A DNA stretch of 64,000 bases, taken from contig NC_053402.1 of NCBI RefSeq assembly GCF_016859285.1, positions 7,473,531 to 7,537,530 on the forward strand, in the 5' to 3' direction. Positions 58,804 to 64,000 of the stretch are shown here, in pieces. Origin of the DNA: Xiphias gladius (Eukaryota; Chordata; Actinopteri; Istiophoriformes; Xiphiidae). The position numbers and the translations under genes are program-made. The notes beneath the pieces are model-generated. The model did no database searches, had not been told where the DNA came from, and worked only from the letters and a program-made list of their open reading frames with translations. Positions within the stretch are counted from its first letter, which is position 1; every line of letters starts with the position of its first letter.

Positions 58804-61800
58804 AAGGAACAAGTCTTTTTAAATCTAAAAATGAAACACATTGCAGAGGACCAGGGTGTGGAATACCAGTGGGCTGCATCAGAGCATATCACTAAAGGGA
58901 GGATGGGAGCTAGCTAGCAGTCAGTGATCAAGCAGAATTACAATGAGAATACAGACAGAAGACAGAAGAGAAGAAAAGATAGAGAGAGAGAGAGAGAGAG
59001 GAAAGTTACCTCAATTTTACGACCTTCCACCAATGTGCCATGGAGCTTTTCCCTGGCTTTCTCTGCATCTGTGCTGTTCTCAAATGTCACAAAGCCAAAA
59101 CCCTGTGGTACACAGCAGAGGTTAAAGAGGTTGGTGGTGAGTGAGGGGCACATCAGGAGAGAGGAAAGGGAGAAGAGAGAATCTGTAAATCCTTAGATCT
59201 TGAGGTGCATTCTGACATTGTTTAATAGATAACTGAGGTTTCAGAAAAATGTCCAAAACATCTCCAATGTGGCTTGACAATACCATGTCACAAAGAGTCA
59301 CCGGAAAAAAATATGCATGACGGGAATAATTGTCGACAGTCAGGGAGAACTGTAGTGTTTCAAAAAAACCAAATGGTGTCTGTGCACTTACCTTTGAACC
59401 CCTCTCGTTGAAAATAATCTCTACATCCAGTATCTTCCCAAATTGCTGCAAATAAATTCGAGAAGAGAAATTAGCAAAAAAAATATAACCAAAGAACTAA
59501 ATCATATACAATTTTGACTTGTCTCAGGTTTGGTTTAGATTGCAGTCTTGTGGGATGGATTTACTGCAAAGTCAGAAGCTTGTGTGAATTGCAACTACGT
59601 TGCACCAGGGGTCACTGTTATACAAAAGACAACTTCACACATTTCAGTGTGCTTCTGTCGGTCCATTTGCTTGAACTGTGCTTTGCACCCTTTTTCCCTC
59701 TCACTACATCACTCATACTAACATCCTGACACACATAGCAGCCAATTGCCCCTCTCAAGCACCAAGAAAACACCCATGAGTGTCTTTCCTTTGTGTTACT
59801 CTTTGTCTGTCTCTACACCCCACTCCTAGTGAGGCAGCCCCTCTGCCAAAGACCCAGGGTGTCTAGACTGATTTATTGATCTTATTAAAAATGAGGCCCC
59901 ACAACATTCCCAGCTTCTTACCCCAAACATCTGCCTGAGATCTGGGTCCCGGAAACGGAAGGGGATGTTTGAGACATGGAGGCGTTTGGGGGTCCCTTTG
60001 GCCTCTTGGGAGTCTCCTGCAGAGCCTCCTACTCCTGTGCCTCCTGTACCGCACTGTACACCTGCCTCACCCTGGGATGTCTCATCTGTCTTTCCCTGTG
60101 TGGGAGAGAGAAAAGAAGATGAGTTGAGGAAGGTTAGAGAAGTAGAAATGGCTTATGATCATAATTTCAGCAAAGTAAGCGCTCTGCTACACCTCTTATT
60201 TTAGATGTAACCCAAATGGAAACACACAGAGTTGATGAGTACAAGATGCAGAAAACCTGTTGTGTGCAGTCTTGATATCATCATCATCATGCATTAGAAA
60301 TAAACATTATAATGTCAGCTGCATCTTAAATGAAATATGATTACCGCATTTACGATAAATAACAACACTAAGACTCTATAGCAGGGGTCTCCAACATGTC
60401 GCTGGCAAGCCGCCAGTTGCTCACTCCCTGTTTTAGAGTAGCCCGCCCAAAGGTTCAGATAATACAGTATGTAAAAACTATGGATGCATAGTACAAACAT
60501 TAAGCAACACAATTTCACTCAGTAAATCTGCTACAAATGCAATCAAATCAAATACACAGACCTCTCCAACACAAAATAATTATTTGTTAAACACTCAGTC
60601 AAATGAGTTGCGCTGCTGTCAAGTTTATTTACCTCAGGTATGCCATAGGCGACATGCAGTGTTAGCAACTCTTTTGGATAATGATACACTAAACATTAAA
60701 AGTCTTCATTTATATGAACAGATATAAACTAAACTTTTACAAGAAAACAGGAAACATGTTGTCATGGATTACATTTTGGAAAATTAGGTATGCCTAATTA
60801 GCTATTATAAGTTCCTGTTTGCTATGTACCATTGGATGTACTGACAGCCATCACTGGATTACTTTGATACTAAAGAAAACCAAAACGCAACAATTCCCAG
60901 GCAAGTTCTGGAGTTATAAGGAGCTTCTTAAGCACATTTATGGACATTTACTTGCAATGGGCATTGGGCATAATTGTATTTTCAGAGAGTGTAAGTGACA
61001 CTGTCTGTGTGTTCAGGTTTGACTGGAGTATGACTCCAATTTTTTGACACAGAAATTGACACTGATATGATGTCTGATTTAAGTTTAAGATGTTTTTGGT
61101 AAACAATGTGAGTTTTGGATATTGATATTTGATAACTGCTTACAAAAAAAATGTACTTATTCAGCTGGTTTGGTTTGGATATTAGTTTGAGTGTTTTTAT
61201 ACGATATGTGAATAAATGTAATTAGTAATATAAGACATGACTAGTTCTCATCTTGTCAAAGTAGCTCTCAAAGGAAAAAAGGTTGGAGACCCCTGCTCTA
61301 CAGCCATGCTAACGGCTCTTAGAAGCTGCATTTTAGGTACAGTGCTGCTTTGAGCTAAACGCTAACGTTAGAACGCTAACAGGCTCACAGTGACACTGAC
61401 ATAATGCTCATGTTTAGCAAGTATATTGTTTACCATGTTCACCATCTCAGTTGAATGTATTAGCATGCCGATATTGATAATTAGCACTAAGGTTGAGGAC
61501 AAAGGGAGCACCAAAGTCATTAGGATTCATCCTATAGGACCATGAATGGCAGTACAAATTCTGTGCAATGCATCTAATAGATGCTGAGATATTTCAGTCT
61601 GGACCAAAGTGGTTGATGGGTTTATGACTGTTATCAATAGTCTAGCACTACATGTGAAAGTTTATTTACAAAAAATAATAAAAATCCTTTAGTCCCTTCA
61701 CAAGTTCAAAACATTAAGATACTATAATGAGAAAAACAACAGTGGGGATGATTTTTTTCCCATAAAATACAGTATGTCTATAATTATCATGTAAAAGGAC

Positions 61801-62072
61801 TCAATATCCCATACACTCTGAAAGTTACTGAACTCCGAGTAAAGGTTTTATGAACACCAAGTACTTACATTGTTGTTGTTGGTGGTGGTAGTGGTGGTGG
61901 CTCCATTAGCTCCAGCCCCTACCTCTGCTGTTCCTTGGCCCCCAGCACCAAACATGGCCCCAGGGCCAAACTCTGTCCCAGGGAGTCCGTTTTGAGGTGG
62001 GGGTGGAGGTGGGAACGCTGTAAAGGGTGGGGCCACCAAAACTTCCTGTCCTCCTGTCGAATCTTGAGAGCC
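42825..62072 (-). CDS. rbfox2: RBFOX RNA-binding splicing factor, 5'-partial, at least 11 constitutive-type exons
   Basis: Nuclear regulator of alternative splicing that binds (U)GCAUG through one RRM. Minus-strand exons: 62072-61869, 60095-59922, 59445-59392, 59102-59010, 49776-49689, 48751-48695, 48378-48231, 47100-47058, 44821-44724, 43298-43223 and 42869-42825. They join in frame to 1080 nt, 359 visible residues. Residues 1-105 are Pro/Gly/Thr/Asn-rich. The RRM (about 107-183) spans exons 2-5, with RNP2 LHVSNI and RNP1 GFGFVTF; exons of 54 and 93 nt are the standard RRM exons. The C-terminal half is Ala/Tyr-rich with [19 protein letters not shown] and final [27 protein letters not shown] and ASLYR fit RBFOX2 best; the teleost rbfox1l paralogue is the alternative. 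Alternative cassette 46546-46504 is listed separately. No upstream start exon was found before 64000. Long introns hold many TGCATG sites on this strand. Confidence 0.96.
43300..44720 (-). other. RBFOX intron with a transposon-like segment
   Basis: The intron holds, near 43650-44050, wording typical of a worn fish DNA transposon ('gtgtccacactaagc', 'gagcgttttctaaacgg', 'gtcatgcgttttgg'). The termini are not clear enough to set borders. No extra exon is supported. Confidence 0.4.
44690..44843 (-). repeat. Paired CA and UG repeats flanking an RBFOX exon
   Basis: In transcript sense a UG repeat ending in GUCUG lies directly before the acceptor of exon 44821-44724 (plus map 44825-44843). A CAGAC-led CA repeat lies just past its donor (44712-44690). 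The two are reverse complements of each other. Confidence 0.85.
44850..46430 (-). other. RBFOX intron, gene-free
   Basis: AT-rich intron sequence with several TGCATG words on the transcribed strand (for example near 45662 and 45922). No additional exon is supported apart from the cassette at 46504-46546. Confidence 0.5.
46504..46546 (-). CDS. rbfox2: Predicted RBFOX alternative cassette exon, muscle-type (43 nt)
   Basis: A 43-nt segment lies between an acceptor (CTGTTCTCTCTATAG) and a donor (CTCAG|GTAGGG). It sits between the VVYQDGFYG exon and the alanine-rich exon and has exactly the same length and phase as the former. It is open in the required frame and reads [14 protein letters not shown]. 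The mammalian muscle-type 'M43' exon reads VVYQEPVYGNKLLQ, with the same length, the same V-x-Q-[ED]-x-V core and final Q. Using both cassettes together would shift the frame, so they must be mutually exclusive. A UG-rich run lies 40-80 nt upstream of its acceptor. The call is inferred from splice sites, length, phase and similarity; no transcript was seen. Confidence 0.75.
46586..46628. repeat. CA-rich run upstream of the muscle-type cassette
   Basis: Imperfect (CA)n with ATA and CG interruptions; UG-rich in the RBFOX transcript, 40-80 nt before the cassette acceptor. Confidence 0.85.
47058..47100 (-). CDS. rbfox2: RBFOX cassette exon, brain-type ([14 protein letters not shown])
   Basis: A 43-nt exon with GT-AG borders, phase 2 in and phase 0 out. 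Its peptide is the [15 protein letters not shown] form carried by the 'B40' brain-type exon of mammals, here one codon longer (AADLY). A TGCATG on this strand lies 87 nt downstream of its donor (46966-46971). A CA repeat and a CU repeat lie upstream (about 47177-47318). Confidence 0.85.
47177..47318. repeat. (GT)n and (GA)n microsatellites
   Basis: (GT)~19 at 47177-47214 followed by a G run, then (GA)~18 at 47283-47318. In RBFOX transcript sense they are a CU repeat and then a CA repeat, 75-220 nt upstream of the brain-type cassette. Confidence 0.95.
47320..48225 (-). other. RBFOX intron, gene-free
   Basis: Intron between the Ala-rich exon 48378-48231 and the brain-type cassette. It has two TGCATG words close together on the transcribed strand (about 47338 and 47345). 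No further exon is seen. Confidence 0.5.
48760..49680 (-). other. RBFOX intron, gene-free
   Basis: Ordinary intron sequence between the exons at 49776-49689 and 48751-48695; nothing else is visible. Confidence 0.5.
49790..52490 (-). other. 3' part of the large RBFOX intron
   Basis: AT-rich intron. It holds a small hairpin at 50123-50150, a poly-T run near 50661, and an uninterrupted (GA)n at 52196-52247 that is CU-rich in the transcript. No exon is supported. Confidence 0.5.
52196..52247. repeat. (GA)n microsatellite
   Basis: About 26 GA units in the large RBFOX intron. Confidence 0.95.
52499..52856. mobile_element. MITE with ~25-bp inverted termini
   Basis: The left end reads 'gcctgtgtccaaaatcact...ccctatata'. 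The right end is its degenerate complement ('actatatag...agtgatttgggacacagcc'). Element length is 358 bp with no coding capacity. This terminal wording recurs in fish genomes as a short non-autonomous DNA transposon. Confidence 0.75.
52860..54280 (-). other. RBFOX intron, gene-free
   Basis: AT-rich intron sequence with no exon or clear repeat. Confidence 0.5.
54285..54320 (-). other. Candidate 36-nt stop-containing microexon in RBFOX intron
   Basis: The acceptor (GTGTGTTGTTGTCAG) and donor (CAACG|GTAAGT) are strong and 36 nt apart. The expected phase is 0 between the 93-nt RRM exon and the next exon, and in that phase the fourth codon is TAA. If spliced in, it would truncate the protein after the RRM and could act as a poison exon. 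It is based only on splice-site quality and could be chance. Confidence 0.3.
54330..55320 (-). other. RBFOX intron, gene-free
   Basis: AT-rich intron, purine-rich around 54480-54520. No exon is supported. Confidence 0.5.
55387..55468. repeat. 41-bp tandem duplication
   Basis: Two back-to-back 41-bp copies (55387-55427 and 55428-55468), starting 'gtagggaggctgt' and 'gtggggaggctgt', differ by one base in my reading. A recent duplication in an intron. Confidence 0.95.
57207..57254. repeat. 24-bp tandem duplication
   Basis: Two copies with period 24 share 21 identical bases starting 'tgcaagaaaaaacatcc' (57207 and 57231). They lie inside the TGCATG cluster. Confidence 0.9.
58771..58801. repeat. 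Poly-A run of 31
   Basis: An uninterrupted run of 31 A on the plus strand (U-rich in the RBFOX transcript). No retrogene body could be recognised before it. Confidence 0.95.
58981..59000. repeat. (GA)10 next to the RRM exon
   Basis: In transcript sense this is a CU repeat starting about 10 nt into the intron after the 93-nt RRM exon. Confidence 0.95.
59010..59102 (-). CDS. rbfox2: RBFOX 93-nt RRM exon (RNP1)
   Basis: This exon encodes GFGFVTF and the end 'VEGRKIE'. Its 93-nt length is the same as the exon that mammalian RBFOX proteins skip in autoregulation; skipping keeps the frame but destroys RNA binding. Its 5' splice site (GAG|GTAACT) is followed 6 nt later by a CU repeat (59000-58981 on the plus map, GA there), and by a cluster of TGCATG sites 0.46-3.7 kb downstream. 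Confidence 0.9.
60382..61295. mobile_element. Non-autonomous hAT transposon, 914 bp
   Basis: Perfect 14-bp inverted termini CAGGGGTCTCCAAC at both ends, with an 8-bp target duplication CTCTATAG (60374-60381) and CTCTACAG (61296-61303), one mismatch. Terminal CAGGGG and an 8-bp duplication identify the hAT superfamily. No transposase frame is present. It lies in the RBFOX intron between the first two visible exons and is inserted at the edge of an older repeat. Confidence 0.88.
61304..61615. repeat. Teleost interspersed repeat, opposite copy
   Basis: Begins 'cagccatgctaacggctctt' and runs through 'gctaaacgctaacgttag' to 'agatgctgagatatttcagtctgg'. This is the reverse orientation of the family at 26.2 kb. 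The hAT element landed at its outer end. Confidence 0.7.
61620..61860 (-). other. RBFOX intron, gene-free
   Basis: Short AT-rich intron stretch before the N-terminal exon's donor; nothing else is seen. Confidence 0.5.
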
Positions 62073-62079
62073 CTGCGGG

Positions 62080-64000
62080 AGCAGGGAGGGGAGAGAGAGG
62101 AGAGAAGAGAAAGAGACAACTTAACGTATATACTCAGTAAGCCCTTTACAGTGGCTGCAGCGTCCTGATGAAGGTAGAATGAGGGGGTTAAATCCTGCCT
62201 ATTAAATTTCACTCTCTCTCTCTCACACACACTACTTCACCACTAAATCACTCCATTCTCTGCATGCGATCCTCTCCCCCTCCCTCTACCTCCATATCTC
62301 TGACAGGCATGTGTTTTCAGTCAGCCAACCATGAAATATTTACAGAAAACACATCTATTATTAAGAGTCAGAAAATTCGATACACAGTTTGAGATACAAA
62401 GATGCTTATGGGGTGGATGGGCATGCATAAAGATAAATACTAACTGTGACCTGTTAACCGTGACATGTTTACAGCTACTGTTATACTGTGTGAATACCGG
62501 TTCCTGCATTTCTGACTTTGTTTCAGGGGCCATGCATAATTTAGATTAATTGTGTATCTTTATCTTGGGACTTCTTCGCCTCAAGTCCTTTTTTTTCTCT
62601 GCACTGTTAAAACTGTATCAGCAGCAGGATCATCTAAAGATTCTTTATAGCTGTGCCGCTGCTGCTGCTCCAATGCATACACCTTATCGTGTATGGGTTT
62701 GTGTGTGCGTGTGGTGACTGCAGTATTGCTTGTTTCAATCATTTCACACACTCAAGTTTTACAAAATCCCTTTACAGCAAACACACAGAGTAAAAGAAAG
62801 AAAGAGATAATGGATGGATACAGAATGGGTGCATAAGCTGAAAAGGGGAAAAAACAGGCCAGTGGGTTTGGGTTTGAGGTCAGGGCTGCTTCTTCCACAC
62901 TACACCAGGCAGGATGACACACAGTATCCAACACCCTCAACCACTGGTTTGGTCTGTGCCGTGGGCTGGATCTGGGCCGGGCGGTGCCTAGAGACACTGA
63001 GTTTCCAGAAAGCCTTTTTAATTAGACAGAGTAACTAAGATGCCGCAAAGCAAACAAGCTCTCTCCCTCTTTCCTTTTCTCTTTCTCTAATCCTATAGAC
63101 TGATTGCTCACTGTTCTGCAGTGACTACCTTGCTGGATGTAAACAACCAGCTGATGCTAAAAGGCCCATCTTCAAGACAGACAGCTACTGGGGTCTGGGC
63201 CCAAAAGATAGAGGAGGCATCAGGGAAAGAAGGCTGGATGGAAGCAGGATGGAAAAATCTGGGAAACTCGTCCGCTGCCACTCTCATTGTGGTAAGCCTG
63301 AATGTGTGTTAGGAAAGATGGTGTGAAAGCTGATGGTGTTTTCCATCCGTTACAGTTTTCTGTCACCTAATGATAAAAGAGGAACCATCAAAAACCGCTG
63401 CTCAAAAGAGATAATAAGCTGTTAAAATTGTCAGGTTAAGCCCGGCTAGGTTAAATCAAAGCGTAATTGTACTTGTTAGGGCCTGCAAGCTCGTAAACAT
63501 GCAGTAGCCTGTACTCAGCCACTAAAGGGTGTGTCCTGTAGTCATATCCCAGCCCAGAGCTGAGTCATACACATCAAAAATGCTGGGCATAGAGAAAAAA
63601 AAGAGAGAAAGAAAAGAAAGAAAAGAGTGACAACAGAACAAGAAAATTAAAGTTTATGATTAGACAGAGAGGGAATTAGACCTAATTGTGTTTTAACAGG
63701 AGGGTCCATTTATGTTTTAAGTTTTACTGAATGAGAGAGTCAAGGAGAGTTGGTCAGTGACTGCGTTTCCCAGAGCTGAGATTAACAGGGAAGCAATATT
63801 ATGAACACTGATTATCTAGTTTTTTCCAGACACTGCTTTAGGGCACTAGAGAAGCAGCGTCATGGTTTATAAAAGCAAGGCTACAACTTTCTTTACTCTG
63901 TCTTCGCCATGTTTCCAACTGAATAAAGCACTGCCAAGCGAGAGCCAACTGGATTGGATGTCATTACAAAATGCTCTCACGATAAGTCATGTGAAAAAAG
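62080..64000 (-). other. Upstream RBFOX intron or 5' region
   Basis: The exon ending at 62072 starts with an acceptor (TCCCGCAG) in phase 0, so more coding sequence lies upstream. I searched the minus strand for a short ATG-led exon with a donor in phase 0 and found no convincing one. The gene probably starts beyond this window. The remaining sequence is ordinary, with a GA-rich patch near 63595-63630. Confidence 0.45.

Noticed and set aside
62752-62997. 81-codon minus frame as the missing RBFOX start exon
   Set aside because: No donor in the required phase and no similarity to RBFOX N-termini; the hydrophobic tail is unlike the family.

Overview
The window is a stretch of a teleost (ray-finned) fish nuclear genome. 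The evidence is spliced genes with GT-AG introns, AT-rich intergenic DNA full of CA/GA microsatellites, and several DNA-transposon and MITE families that are typical of fish. Five protein-coding genes can be read from exon sequence. No bacterial, phage or CRISPR features are present.

Layout: (1) 0.56-1.74 kb, minus strand: bglap (osteocalcin, bone Gla protein), four coding exons, 97 aa. (2) 5.19-7.9 kb, minus strand: mgp (matrix Gla protein), a non-coding first exon plus four coding exons, 117 aa. The two vitamin K-dependent mineralisation proteins sit head-to-tail. (3) 8-28 kb: about 20 kb with no gene that I can support, containing repeats and a hAT-type element. (4) 28.07-30.83 kb, plus strand: the inhibitory gamma subunit of photoreceptor cGMP phosphodiesterase (pde6h/pde6g), 86 aa, with a TATA box and a CRX/OTX-type site. 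(5) 31.3-32.35 kb: relic of a non-LTR retrotransposon. (6) 34.54-37.10 kb, plus strand: a GPRC5-family seven-helix receptor, 427 aa in three coding exons. (7) 42.8 kb to beyond 62 kb, minus strand: an RBFOX splicing factor, best match rbfox2. Twelve exons are visible from the proline-rich N-terminal region to the stop, and the 5' end is not found in the window.

mgp, the PDE6 gamma gene and a GPRC5 gene are near each other on human 12p, while RBFOX2 is on human 22q, so the block fits the old vertebrate 12/22 linkage. bglap beside mgp fits an origin of one from the other by tandem duplication.

The richest part is the RBFOX gene. It has two neighbouring 43-nt cassette exons that look like the mutually exclusive brain-type and muscle-type exons of this family. 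A dense cluster of the protein's own target hexamer TGCATG lies in the intron downstream of the RRM exon, and a CU repeat sits almost on that exon's 5' splice site. Complementary UG/CA repeats flank an alanine-rich exon, a possible 36-nt stop-containing microexon lies in the large intron, and a 10-residue in-frame insertion follows the RRM. Together these suggest heavy splicing control and autoregulation. All of this is inferred from sequence; no transcript or conservation data were available.
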